From Hyphomicrobiales bacterium (GTDB lineage: Bacteria > Pseudomonadota > Alphaproteobacteria > Rhizobiales > Rhizobiaceae): a DNA stretch of 64,000 bases. The position numbers and the translations under genes were made by a program. The stretch spans positions 111,109 to 175,108 of the forward strand of contig UCEZ01000006.1 of NCBI GenBank assembly GCA_900471525.1, read 5' to 3'. Under the pieces are notes generated by a model. The model was given only the letters and a program-made list of their open reading frames with translations. It had not been told where the DNA came from and did not search any database. Below, piece by piece: positions 54,109-63,438 of the stretch. The first letter of the stretch is position 1. The number at the start of each line of letters is the position of its first letter.

Positions 54109-55973
54109 GCCTGGATTTCAAGCTTGCACGGCCTTTCTCCCGCTGGCGATTGAAGCCGGAAATTGGCGAACCGTCCTATAGCTACTTCGCTCGGGAAGTC
54201 GCCGACGAGGGTCATGACAGCCTTCGGGTCTATGCGAACGAGATTGGCCTCGATGGGAGCAACATCAAACCGGAGCAGCTCTTGCACTCCCTGGAGCGAT
54301 TGCCGCTGGATCAGACGTTCAAGGATCGTTTGAGGAACGCCACCCCCATTCTGAGGGATGCGTTCTATTCGTTGGGGCATGAGCGCCTGCGGCAAAAACA
54401 GGTCTCGTTCAAATTCCGGCGGTTTTGCCCGAAATGCTTGGGAGAAAGCCGCTTCCACCGCGTCTGGTGGGACATTGCCGATCTGTATGCCTGTCCCGTT
54501 CATGAGGTCCGGCTGGCGACGTCTGTGCAAGGCAGCCGTATGAACTGGAGCTGGCCGCATTTCGATCATTCGCCAACGGGCTACCCCCTCGCGAAGGTGA
54601 GCGTGACACCGACTGAAGGGATTTCTCTCCGCCTCCATTCCTTCGTTATCTCCCGTCTGATCTCAGGGGAACGCGAACGCGGCCCGCTCGCGGGCTACGA
54701 TCTCTTCGACATTATCGATGGCGCAACCTTCTTCAGTCGTTGGATGCAAAGCGACAACCCAGCGAAGCTTCTTCCGCCATCGGCGGCCGACGCCGAGTTC
54801 GGATTCTCGATCCTTGAGCTGGAAGACGGTGACTTGCGCAATTCTGTCCGGGGCTGGTTCGTCACTCATGTGCCCGACGAAGCTCGTCGCAACGGCTTCC
54901 ATGCGTCGTTGCCCGGCTTCCACGGCTATTGGGGTGTCCGGCCTAATAGCCGTTTGAAGTCGTACATCGAGACAGTGTTGTTTGAGGAGTTTGCCCAGGT
55001 CGGCACATTGGGTCGCAAGTTCGTGCGGTACCGCCCCTCCGAACGAGGCGAACGTACGCTGTTGGAAGCGGCTCGGGAACTTGGCTTGCCTCCAAAAGGG
55101 GTGAGCAAATTCGTTCAGCAGCTCGGTCTCATGCCGGATGCAAAATGGAACGGCGATGCCTTGTCGTTCAACGAGGACACATTTCGGACGCTAAAGGTAG
55201 CCGTCGAGGATTTGGTGCCGTCGACCGACACATGGGATATCGCTGGGCTCCCAGGTCACGAGTTCCGTGTGCTGGTCAAGGCAGGCAAGGTCCAGGAGTT
55301 TCTCGGGCTGCCGGTCGATGGAAAACGCGGCGGCAGGGTCTCCGCCCGAGCCGTTACCAGCTTGATCCAGAAGGTCACACAATCGGTTGAGCGAGAGCCG
55401 AGGCGCGGGATGATGACGTTCTTCTCCTATGCGAAGCACCTTGGGATCAGCCAGGGTAATCTGGCATTGCGCATCGTGGAAGAAAATCTGGTTGCCGACG
55501 CTGTGGACAGGGCGCGGCCAGGGTTCAGATCGATGTATTTCAATGTGTCAAAAGAGGGTGAAGACGCTCAGCATGATGCCGAAATGGCTGATAACGGGCG
55601 TGACAAAGCTGATCTGGCGACCCTTTGGCAATGCTTCCGTTCGCGCTTGAACGCGGTATGTCCGGCATTCAAAGTTCCAGACGAACCCAGCCCCGAGTTC
55701 CAGATTTTCACGAGCAATCGCAAGATCGCGATGAAGGTTACGACCGACGCATCGGCTTTCCGCCTTGTCTTGACCCTGCACCCGGTACTGACACGACGCA
55801 GATGGGACCGTTATCAGGAGGATAAAGAGGAACGGCACCGGATCGCGGCTGCGGGATGCTGGACGCCGACACCTGATGGCAAAGGTCTCGATCTCACGCT
55901 GAATGTCACGACAAGGCATCAGGCTCGGGATATGGCGACAGTGCTGAACGACGTCAAACTCGTTCTCGGATAG
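54105..55973 (+). CDS. tniQ: TniQ/TnsD-type target selector
   Basis: A 622-residue TniQ-family protein. The TniQ core is at the N-terminus, with a zinc-finger CPKC (residues 108-111) and CPVH about 20 residues later. The long remainder (about 250-620) is a DNA-binding region like that of TnsD, which reads a specific attachment site. The size predicts sequence-specific targeting, possibly at a tRNA gene or a gene 3' end. It overlaps tnsC by four bases. Confidence 0.88.
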   Translation: MSLDFKLARPFSRWRLKPEIGEPSYSYFAREVADEGHDSLRVYANEIGLDGSNIKPEQLLHSLERLPLDQTFKDRLRNATPILRDAFYSLGHERLRQKQVSFKFRRFCPKCLGESRFHRVWWDIADLYACPVHEVRLATSVQGSRMNWSWPHFDHSPTGYPLAKVSVTPTEGISLRLHSFVISRLISGERERGPLAGYDLFDIIDGATFFSRWMQSDNPAKLLPPSAADAEFGFSILELEDGDLRNSVRGWFVTHVPDEARRNGFHASLPGFHGYWGVRPNSRLKSYIETVLFEEFAQVGTLGRKFVRYRPSERGERTLLEAARELGLPPKGVSKFVQQLGLMPDAKWNGDALSFNEDTFRTLKVAVEDLVPSTDTWDIAGLPGHEFRVLVKAGKVQEFLGLPVDGKRGGRVSARAVTSLIQKVTQSVEREPRRGMMTFFSYAKHLGISQGNLALRIVEENLVADAVDRARPGFRSMYFNVSKEGEDAQHDAEMADNGRDKADLATLWQCFRSRLNAVCPAFKVPDEPSPEFQIFTSNRKIAMKVTTDASAFRLVLTLHPVLTRRRWDRYQEDKEERHRIAAAGCWTPTPDGKGLDLTLNVTTRHQARDMATVLNDVKLVLG

Positions 55974-56078
55974 GCGTTACAGCCGCAAATATCTGTATTT
56001 GTTCAGGTCCGGATGTGATACCAAGCATATGAAATGACGTCGTTTCCGTCATCGTGTTAAACCAGTGGCATCGTCGGT

Positions 56079-56843
56079 ATGAACAAGAAGAACTTGATAG
56101 CTGTCGGCGATATCCACGGGATGGCTCATGTCCTGAAACTTCTTTTGCAGCATCTGGAGACGGAGTTCTCGCCGGACGACGCACAGTTCGTTTTCCTCGG
56201 CGACATTATCGACCGGGGCCCGGATTCGCTTCCGGCCGTAAATCAGGTCTGCAGGATCATCGAGACGTTCACAGGCTCGGTGATGGTCCTTGGCAATCAC
56301 GACTTTTTCCTGCGTAACCTGGCCAACCTTTCGTTGGCAAGCGACGAAGAGGGGCAATGGCTGGCACAGGGCGGCATGAACACGCTGGAATCCTACGGTT
56401 TGGACGACGGTGACCTGGTCGCCGCAGGAAAGGCACTGCGCCGGATGCGGCCGAGGCACGTCACCTTGTTCGAGAGCGCTGTGTCGCATTTCGAGACCGA
56501 GAACCATTTCTTCGTTCACGCCGGAGTTGATCCGGAGGTGCCGTTATCGGAGCAACTCGCCCACGACCTGATGTGGATCAGGAAAGGGTTTCTCGATCAT
56601 ACCTCGTCATTCGAGAAGATGATCGTCCACGGCCACTCGATAACGCCGTCGGAACTGCCGGAAGTTCATTCCAACCGAATCGCCATCGATACCGGTTCGT
56701 ACCGGACGGGCAGAATTACGGCGGCCACCTTCCATGATGACCTCCTGCGCGGGTTCGTCTCTGCAGAAATCGACAGTGACGGCCAGCGTATCCGCCAATT
56801 TGACGCTTCCGCACAGGAGATTAAGCCTGCTCAAGCAGCCTAG
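56079..56843 (+). CDS. PPP-family metallophosphatase
   Basis: A 254-residue calcineurin-like phosphatase. The family metal motifs are in order: GDIHG (residues 10-14), GDIIDRGPDS (about 41-50), GNHD (about 73-76) and VHGHSI near the C-terminus. These resemble bacterial Ser/Thr or ApaH-type phosphatases. It lies 105 bp after tniQ, on the same strand, and is the first candidate cargo gene. A role in dephosphorylating a protein or dinucleotide signal is inferred. Confidence 0.85.
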   Translation: MNKKNLIAVGDIHGMAHVLKLLLQHLETEFSPDDAQFVFLGDIIDRGPDSLPAVNQVCRIIETFTGSVMVLGNHDFFLRNLANLSLASDEEGQWLAQGGMNTLESYGLDDGDLVAAGKALRRMRPRHVTLFESAVSHFETENHFFVHAGVDPEVPLSEQLAHDLMWIRKGFLDHTSSFEKMIVHGHSITPSELPEVHSNRIAIDTGSYRTGRITAATFHDDLLRGFVSAEIDSDGQRIRQFDASAQEIKPAQAA

Positions 56844-57139
56844 ACAAATCGGCGCAGCAGGTACCCGACATAACCGAGCTATGCAGGCTGATTATTGCGA
56901 CAGCCATCATTCTCTTGGCTTGTAACCGAGCCACGTTGATGGGCACATGTTGGCTAAATTCGCAAATCAGCGGTTGCGCCCAAGAGAGAATTCCAAACAT
57001 AATGAGCATATCGAAACAAGGATCGTGGACTTTGAGACGCTGAGTAAAATGCGATTAAACCCGGCAAGCCAAAGCGCACCCATTCCGCACATCCCGTCCC
57101 ATTTACCGACCTACGCAGGGCTCTAGGAGCAAACGAATA

Positions 57140-58732
57140 ATGCTGGAAAAAGTGGCTGAAAAAGCAAAGTTGAGAGCCAAAAATCAAAAGTCTATGGAGG
57201 AAACGCTTTGGGATTCCGCGAATAAGTTACGAGGAAGCGTGGAGCCATCCGAGTACAAGCATGTCGTCTTGAGCCTCATATTTCTCAAATTCATCAGCGA
57301 CCGCTTCGAGCAAGAGAGGCAAGAACTTATTGCACAAGGCCTGTCGCAATACCTAGAAACCGATGTTTTTTACACCAGGAATAATGTGTTCTACCTCCCT
57401 GAAGCGTCGCGATGGGCCTACATTAAATCTCATTCGAAACAAGATGACATAGCGATTTTGATAGATACGGCGCTCCATCAAATCGAAAAGAAAAACGCGG
57501 CGCTGAAAGGCGCACTTCCAGATAATTATTTTTCTCGTATTGGTCTTGATAAATCGAAGCTCTCATCGCTGATAGACACGATCAATAATATTCACACAAC
57601 CAAGGACACCGAGCAGGACATTATTGGTCGCGTTTACGAATATTTCTTAGGAAGATTCGCGATTGCGGAAGGAAAAGGTAAGGGTGAGTTCTATACGCCC
57701 AAGACCATTGTCAAGCTTATCGCCGAGCTGATTGAGCCCTTCAAAGGGAAGATTTATGATCCTTGTTGCGGCTCTGCCGGGATGTTCGTCCAGTCGACAA
57801 AATTCGTTGAAAGCCATAAAGGAACGCGGAAAGACCTCTCGATTTACGGGCAGGAGCAGACGAATACCACCTACAAGCTGGCAAAGATGAATCTGGCCAT
57901 TCGGGGTATTTCGGCGAACCTGGGAGAGGTTGCCGCTGACACCTTCTCGAAGGATTTGCATCCAGACCTTAAGGCCGATTACATCATTGCCAACCCGCCA
58001 TTTAACCTCAAAGATTGGCGTGCAGAAAGCGAACTGACCGATGATCCACGTTGGAGCGGCTATGATGTGCCGCCAAGCAGCAACGCCAACTATGGGTGGA
58101 TTCTTCACATGCTCTCCAAGCTATCGGAGAACGGTGTTGCTGGCTTCTTGTTGGCAAATGGTGCGCTCTCTGGAGACGGGCCGGAAAAAGCCATTCGAAG
58201 AAAATTGGTCGAGAACAAGATGGTGGAAGCCGTCATTATTCTGCCGCGCAACATGTTCTACACAACCGATATAAGCGTGACGTTGTGGATTTTGAACAAA
58301 AACAAAAAGGCACGCGAAATAAGGCATGGCGACATAGAACGGCATTACCGTGATCGCGATGATGAAATTCTTTTTCTGGATTTGCGTCAATGGGGCGAAC
58401 CGTTTGAGAAGAAATTTGTCCAGTTCAGCGAGCAGAACATTCTGGATATTGCCAAAACATATCACACTTGGCAGCAAAATATTGCCAGCACCGAATATCA
58501 GAACGTGCCGGAATACTGCTATTCTGCAGCTATTGATGAGGTTCGAGCAAAAGATTATTCGCTTGTTGCGAGTAAATACATTGAATTTGTCAATCGAGAT
58601 GAATTTGTAGATTTCGATGATAAGATGGGAAAAAATCGAAATAAACTCGCGAATTTGATTAAAGAGGATCAGCAGGCGAGCAAAGACCTTTTGAAGGTGT
58701 TCGAGGACTTGGGTTATGCGATCAAACTATAA
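57140..58732 (+). CDS. hsdM: Type I restriction-modification methyltransferase HsdM
   Basis: A 530-residue N6-adenine methyltransferase. Motif I is DPCCGSAGMF (about residues 207-216) and motif IV is NPPFN (about 284-288). The N-terminal HsdM helical domain (LRGSVEPSEYKHVVLSLIFL) is present. It needs HsdS for sequence recognition. AGGAG precedes the ATG. It overlaps hsdS by 17 bases. Base composition is clearly AT-richer than in the tns genes. Confidence 0.96.
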   Translation: MLEKVAEKAKLRAKNQKSMEETLWDSANKLRGSVEPSEYKHVVLSLIFLKFISDRFEQERQELIAQGLSQYLETDVFYTRNNVFYLPEASRWAYIKSHSKQDDIAILIDTALHQIEKKNAALKGALPDNYFSRIGLDKSKLSSLIDTINNIHTTKDTEQDIIGRVYEYFLGRFAIAEGKGKGEFYTPKTIVKLIAELIEPFKGKIYDPCCGSAGMFVQSTKFVESHKGTRKDLSIYGQEQTNTTYKLAKMNLAIRGISANLGEVAADTFSKDLHPDLKADYIIANPPFNLKDWRAESELTDDPRWSGYDVPPSSNANYGWILHMLSKLSENGVAGFLLANGALSGDGPEKAIRRKLVENKMVEAVIILPRNMFYTTDISVTLWILNKNKKAREIRHGDIERHYRDRDDEILFLDLRQWGEPFEKKFVQFSEQNILDIAKTYHTWQQNIASTEYQNVPEYCYSAAIDEVRAKDYSLVASKYIEFVNRDEFVDFDDKMGKNRNKLANLIKEDQQASKDLLKVFEDLGYAIKL

Positions 58733-60008
58733 AAAGCTGGGCCCATACATCCGTGAGGTTGTTGAAAAGAATAGAACTCTCAGTGTAAGCAAGCTTCTTG
58801 GGGTGAGTATTGAAAAGAAATTCATCCCGTCCATCGCAAATATAGTTGGCACGGACATGACCGGCTACAAAATCGTCCGAAAAGGGCAATTTGCTTACGG
58901 TCCAGTTACGTCCCGCAATGGAGATAAAATCTCATTAGCTCTACTGTCGGAAGACGATTGTATCGTATCTAGTTCTTATACGGCTTTTGAGGTTATCAGC
59001 CCTGCTGAACTTGATCCCGAATATCTTATGATATGGTTCCGCCGACCGGAGTTCGACCGTTATGCCCGCTATATGTCTCACGGCAGTGTACGTGAAGTTT
59101 TTGGGTGGGGAGAAATTTGCGACGTGGAACTCCCGGTGCCTCCGATTGAACGGCAACGCAAAGTTGTGCGAGAATACAATGTGGTCGTAAATCAGATTGG
59201 ACTTAATGATAAATTGATTGAAGTTTTGGAGGAAACGGCAAAGGCGATTTATAAACAGTGGTTCGAAGATTTCGAATTTCCATTGTCCAAAAAGCAAGCT
59301 GCATGTCTCGGTAACCCAGGATTGGAGGGAAAACCCTATAAATCGAGCGGTGGAGAAATGTGGTTTTGTAAAGAATTGGGAATGGAGGTCCCGAAGGGAT
59401 GGGAAATTAGGCCTCTCAAGTCGCTTGGACGGATAAAAGGGGGGAAAAGACTTCCGAAAGGGGAAGAACTTGTGAGCCTACCGACTGGGCACCCTTACAT
59501 TAAAGTCGCGGATTTGGGGGGAAATAAGTACGTTCGACTAAGCCCACAAATGGAATATGTTGATCCACTTATTCAAAAGACGATATGTCGATATGTAGTT
59601 GATGAAAACGACATCATAGTATCGATAGTTGGCACAATAGGGGTGACACGTATCGTCGATAAGACGTTGCATCGGGCCAATTTGACGGAGAATTGCGCAA
59701 AAATAACTTTGAATGAAAGTAACATGTTAGAATATTTGTATTATTTCTTTGACTCACGTACCGGACGAAACGAAATTGAAATGCGGACGGTTGGCGGTGT
59801 TCAAGGCAAGCTTCCCTTATATAACATCGAGTCGATGCCGGTTTTGATGCCATTTAACGAAACGCTAGCGCACTTCGACAGGCTTATGCGTAGCGTTTCG
59901 AATGCGCAGAAGCTCAAAGCAGCAAGTTCCAGCCTGCTTGAGCAAACAAAAGATACGCTCATGCGTGCGCTCTCTCTGCCGTATAAAGACAATAGGACGG
60001 CGGCATGA
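58716..60008 (+). CDS. hsdS: Type I restriction specificity subunit HsdS
   Basis: A 430-residue HsdS with two target-recognition domains (about 10-170 and 215-405), each followed by a helical spacer. The spacers ERQRKVVREYNVVVNQ and the C-terminal NAQKLKAASSSLLEQT are family-typical. The bipartite DNA target it reads cannot be predicted by eye. It overlaps both hsdM and hsdR, so all three are cotranslated. Confidence 0.94.
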   Translation: MRSNYKKLGPYIREVVEKNRTLSVSKLLGVSIEKKFIPSIANIVGTDMTGYKIVRKGQFAYGPVTSRNGDKISLALLSEDDCIVSSSYTAFEVISPAELDPEYLMIWFRRPEFDRYARYMSHGSVREVFGWGEICDVELPVPPIERQRKVVREYNVVVNQIGLNDKLIEVLEETAKAIYKQWFEDFEFPLSKKQAACLGNPGLEGKPYKSSGGEMWFCKELGMEVPKGWEIRPLKSLGRIKGGKRLPKGEELVSLPTGHPYIKVADLGGNKYVRLSPQMEYVDPLIQKTICRYVVDENDIIVSIVGTIGVTRIVDKTLHRANLTENCAKITLNESNMLEYLYYFFDSRTGRNEIEMRTVGGVQGKLPLYNIESMPVLMPFNETLAHFDRLMRSVSNAQKLKAASSSLLEQTKDTLMRALSLPYKDNRTAA

Positions 60009-63000
60009 AGTTCACGGAGTCTGCTCTTGAAGAGGCCATCGTCGAACTGATCCTTCAGCAGGACATTTCGTATATGCCTGGAGGGAAAATCGCCCGGGAC
60101 CAGTCAGAGGTACTTCTCAAAGACGATCTCCGGAATTTCCTGAGCACGAATTATGCGGCCGACGGCATTACGAGTTCGGAAATTGATGGAATCATTAGAA
60201 CTCTCGAAACCAGGCCAGCATCTGACCTATATGAGAGCAACAAAGCCATCATGAAAGTGATTTCTGATGGTTTTCCTTTGAAGCGTGATGATCGTTCGAA
60301 GAAGGACTTGTTTATCCATCTCATTGATCATTCTGCCGCTGACAGGAACTTCTACAAGATAGTGAACCAATTAGAGATAACTGGTTTTCAGAAGCGCATT
60401 CCAGATGCGATTTTGTATGTGAACGGCATGCCGCTGGTGGTTCTCGAATTCAAAAGCGCCATACGTGAAGAATGCACCGTCCATGACGCCTTCACACAGT
60501 TGACTGTCCGCTACAAGCGGGACATCCCGGAGTTGATGAAATACAATGCGTTTTGCGTGATAAGCGACGGGGCGAACACCAAGCTTGGATCATTGTTCGC
60601 GCCTTACGACTTTTTCTATGCTTGGAGGAAAGTTGAAGGCGAGGAAGCACTAGAGAAGGACGGCGTCGATTCGCTTTTCACGTTGATCAAAGGCGTTTTC
60701 AATAGAAATCGGCTGAGAGACATTATCCGCAACTTTATATTTTTCCCAGACACGTCAAACAAAAATGAAAAGGTCGTCTGCCGCTATCCTCAATATTACG
60801 CCGCCAACAAGCTTTTTCTGAACGTTCTGGACCACATCCGACCTGAAGGCGATGGCAAAGGCGGAACCTATTTTGGAGCAACCGGCTGCGGAAAAAGCTT
60901 CACGATGCTCTTTCTTACTCGGCTATTAATGAGAAGCATCGAGCTATCGAGCCCGACCATCGTCTTGATAACTGACAGGACGGACTTGGACGATCAGCTA
61001 TCTGGTCAGTTTACCAACGCTAAACAGTACGTCGGCGACGCCCAGGTGGTTAGCGTTGAGAGTCGGGCTGATCTCCGCGAGCAGGTAGGTGGGCGTGAGA
61101 GCGGTGGGGTCTTCCTGACAACCATTCACAAGTTCAGTGAAGACACCGATCTTCTATCAGATCGAAACAACATCGTGGTGATTTCGGACGAAGCGCACCG
61201 TAGCCAAATTAATTTGGATCAGAAGGTGAAGATCACGGCCGACGGAGTAAAGCGAACTTTTGGTTTTGCCAAGCATCTGCGCGCTTCGTTACCCAACGCG
61301 ACTTACGTAGGATTCACTGGAACCCCGATTGACGCGACCTTAGACGTCTTCGGCCCTGTCGTGGACGCGTATACCATGACTGAATCCGTTGCCGACGACA
61401 TAACCGTACGTATCGTCTACGAAGGTAGGGCAGCCAAGGTCCTCCTGGATAACGGCAAATTGCGGGAAATTGAACACTATTATGACGAATGTGCCGATGA
61501 AGGAGCTTCGGACTACGCTATCGAAGAGAGCAAGAAGGCTTCGGCAAATATGCACGCCATTCTGGGCGATCCGAGCAGATTAAAAGCCTTGGCTGCGGAC
61601 TTCGTTGCACACTATGAGCGTCGTTTACTTGAGGGGGCAACTGTAAAAGGCAAAGCTATTTTCGTCTGCAGTTCTCGGCAAACTGCATATGGTTTCTTCA
61701 AAGAAGTCACGGCCATCCGCCCGGAGTGGGTCGAAAAACGCGTCCTGTGCGGTGAAGTCGAGTCCCCCGTGCAAGGCGAAAAGACAGCAATGCCAATCGA
61801 ACGGGTCAAGATGGTCATGACCCGAGACAAAGACGATCCATCGGAGCTTTATGAGCTACTGGGCGACAAAAAATATCGGAAGGAATTAGATCGTCAGTTC
61901 AAGGATGCCAACTCAAATTTCAAAATAGCCATTGTCGTAGACATGTGGCTAACCGGGTTCGATGTGCCGTTCCTCGATACGATCTACATTGACAAGCCAA
62001 TACAGCGACACAACCTTATCCAGACAATATCCAGAGTGAACAGAACCTACGCTGGCAAGGAAAAGGGGCTCGTCGTCGATTACATCGGCATCAAAAGGCA
62101 ACTGAACCTTGCGCTGGCTCATTACTCGAAGTCAGATAGCCAAAATATCGAAGAGGTTGGCCAGTCGGTGATCGTTGTGAAGGATCACCTCGACCTCCTG
62201 GGGAGGCTATTCCACAAATTCGACAGCACTCCGTATTTTTCCGGCACGTCGCTGCAGCAGCTTCATTGCTTGAATACGGCTGCGGAGTACGTTCAACTCA
62301 CTCAGGGTATTGAAAAGCGCTTCATGGCGCTCGTGAAACGGCTGAAGGCTGCGTACGACATTTGCTGCGCCAACGAGACAATCAGCCAAGTCGAACGCGA
62401 TAAAATTCACTTCTACATCGCAATTCGATCAATCCTGTTCAAGCTGACCAAGGGGAATGCGCCCGATACCGCTCAGATGAATTCCCGAGTACGGGAGATG
62501 ATCAAGGATGCACTTCATTCTGACGGGATAGAAGAAGTGTTCAGTATGGCGGCCGAAGGGCAGACTGAAATCGACATCTTCAGTGAGGATTACCTTTCGA
62601 AGATTGAGAAAATTAAGCTGCCAAATACAAAAATCAAGCTTTTGCAGCAGCTCCTTTCTCGGGCAATCGAAGAATTCAAAAAGGTAAATCGGCTGAAGGG
62701 CGTCGATTTTTCTAAGAAATTTCAGAATATAGTCGATAAATATAATGAAAGAGATGAGCAGGATACTCTAAGAAGCGAAGTTCTGGATGAGTTCGCCGAC
62801 GAAATTATTAATCTGTATAAGCAGCTGAAATCTGAAGTAAACTCTTTTAGCGGTCTTGGAATCGATTTCGAGGAAAAATCGTTCTACGATATTTTGAGTG
62901 CACTAGCTAAAAGATATGATTTTTCATATCCTGAAGATCGCCTGCTCCTTCTATCAAAAGAGGTGAAGAAGGTTGTCGATGATAAATCCAAGTATACCGA

Positions 63001-63169
63001 TTGGAATAATCGGGAAGACATAAAGGCAGACTTAAAAGTTGACCTTATACTTTTGCTCGCGCAGTACGATTATCCGCCGGTAGATCGCGACGAGGTCTAC
63101 AAGGAGATTTTCGATCAGGCGGAGAACTTTAAGAAGTACCAGCTTGTGAAGGCTAACGGAGGCAGTTGA
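60005..63169 (+). CDS. hsdR: Type I restriction endonuclease subunit HsdR
   Basis: A 1054-residue motor-nuclease subunit. The PD-ExK nuclease residues are in PDAILYVNGMPLVVLEFKS (about 133-151), Walker A is GATGCGKSF (about 292-300) and the DEAH box is VISDEAHR (about 393-400). The motif VI region QTISRVNRTY is also visible. It is complete and appears functional. It translocates DNA and cuts unmodified invading DNA. Confidence 0.96.
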   Translation: MKFTESALEEAIVELILQQDISYMPGGKIARDQSEVLLKDDLRNFLSTNYAADGITSSEIDGIIRTLETRPASDLYESNKAIMKVISDGFPLKRDDRSKKDLFIHLIDHSAADRNFYKIVNQLEITGFQKRIPDAILYVNGMPLVVLEFKSAIREECTVHDAFTQLTVRYKRDIPELMKYNAFCVISDGANTKLGSLFAPYDFFYAWRKVEGEEALEKDGVDSLFTLIKGVFNRNRLRDIIRNFIFFPDTSNKNEKVVCRYPQYYAANKLFLNVLDHIRPEGDGKGGTYFGATGCGKSFTMLFLTRLLMRSIELSSPTIVLITDRTDLDDQLSGQFTNAKQYVGDAQVVSVESRADLREQVGGRESGGVFLTTIHKFSEDTDLLSDRNNIVVISDEAHRSQINLDQKVKITADGVKRTFGFAKHLRASLPNATYVGFTGTPIDATLDVFGPVVDAYTMTESVADDITVRIVYEGRAAKVLLDNGKLREIEHYYDECADEGASDYAIEESKKASANMHAILGDPSRLKALAADFVAHYERRLLEGATVKGKAIFVCSSRQTAYGFFKEVTAIRPEWVEKRVLCGEVESPVQGEKTAMPIERVKMVMTRDKDDPSELYELLGDKKYRKELDRQFKDANSNFKIAIVVDMWLTGFDVPFLDTIYIDKPIQRHNLIQTISRVNRTYAGKEKGLVVDYIGIKRQLNLALAHYSKSDSQNIEEVGQSVIVVKDHLDLLGRLFHKFDSTPYFSGTSLQQLHCLNTAAEYVQLTQGIEKRFMALVKRLKAAYDICCANETISQVERDKIHFYIAIRSILFKLTKGNAPDTAQMNSRVREMIKDALHSDGIEEVFSMAAEGQTEIDIFSEDYLSKIEKIKLPNTKIKLLQQLLSRAIEEFKKVNRLKGVDFSKKFQNIVDKYNERDEQDTLRSEVLDEFADEIINLYKQLKSEVNSFSGLGIDFEEKSFYDILSALAKRYDFSYPEDRLLLLSKEVKKVVDDKSKYTDWNNREDIKADLKVDLILLLAQYDYPPVDRDEVYKEIFDQAENFKKYQLVKANGGS

Positions 63170-63438
63170 CAAGCGGATGGGACATTAGCACCGGTTCCGA
63201 CATCGGCAATGTCAGCTGGCTACTGACCTCCTACAAGTGCGGCAGGGAAACTGCCTACAAGCTCCACGACTACCTTGCGGCGGAACTCGGGGGCCCCTTG
63301 ACTTCGCAGATTTTGTTCTTTATTTGTTCCACTCATGACCTTACACGCGCTGCACCTACTACGAATAACGCTTTGATCGCCGCCTCCACACGGAGGCAGT
63401 TCCCATGCGTTTTCGTGAGTAGTTCAGATGAGTGTTGA
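63166..63438 (+). other. Doubtful ORF after hsdR
   Basis: A TTG-started frame overlapping the hsdR stop (TTGA) encodes 90 residues. The first 48 read like a protein (GNVSWLLTSYKCGRETAYKL) while the rest looks non-coding. It overlaps the next gene by 11 bases in another frame. It may be a gene remnant at the junction of two elements. Two hairpins lie inside: GGCAG/CTGCC (63241-63255) and GCCTCC/GGAGGC (63382-63397). Confidence 0.25.

Larger units (their letters stand above)
49924..55973 (+). mobile_element. Tn7-like transposition module (tnsA-tnsB-tnsC-tniQ)
   Basis: Five tightly packed plus-strand genes encode a small ORF, a TnsA-like endonuclease, a DDE transposase, an AAA+ regulator and a TniQ/TnsD-type target selector. 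This is the core set of Tn7-like elements. In Tn7 the tns genes read inward from one end, so the cargo would be on the tniQ side (the phosphatase and restriction genes). Element ends and target-site duplication were not identified. No cas genes or CRISPR are present, so it is not an RNA-guided element within this window. Confidence 0.85.

Noticed and set aside
49924..55973. CRISPR-associated transposon
   Set aside because: Only tnsA, tnsB, tnsC and tniQ are present; no cas gene or CRISPR array is visible and the TniQ is long, as in protein-guided targeting. Genes beyond 64,000 could change this.
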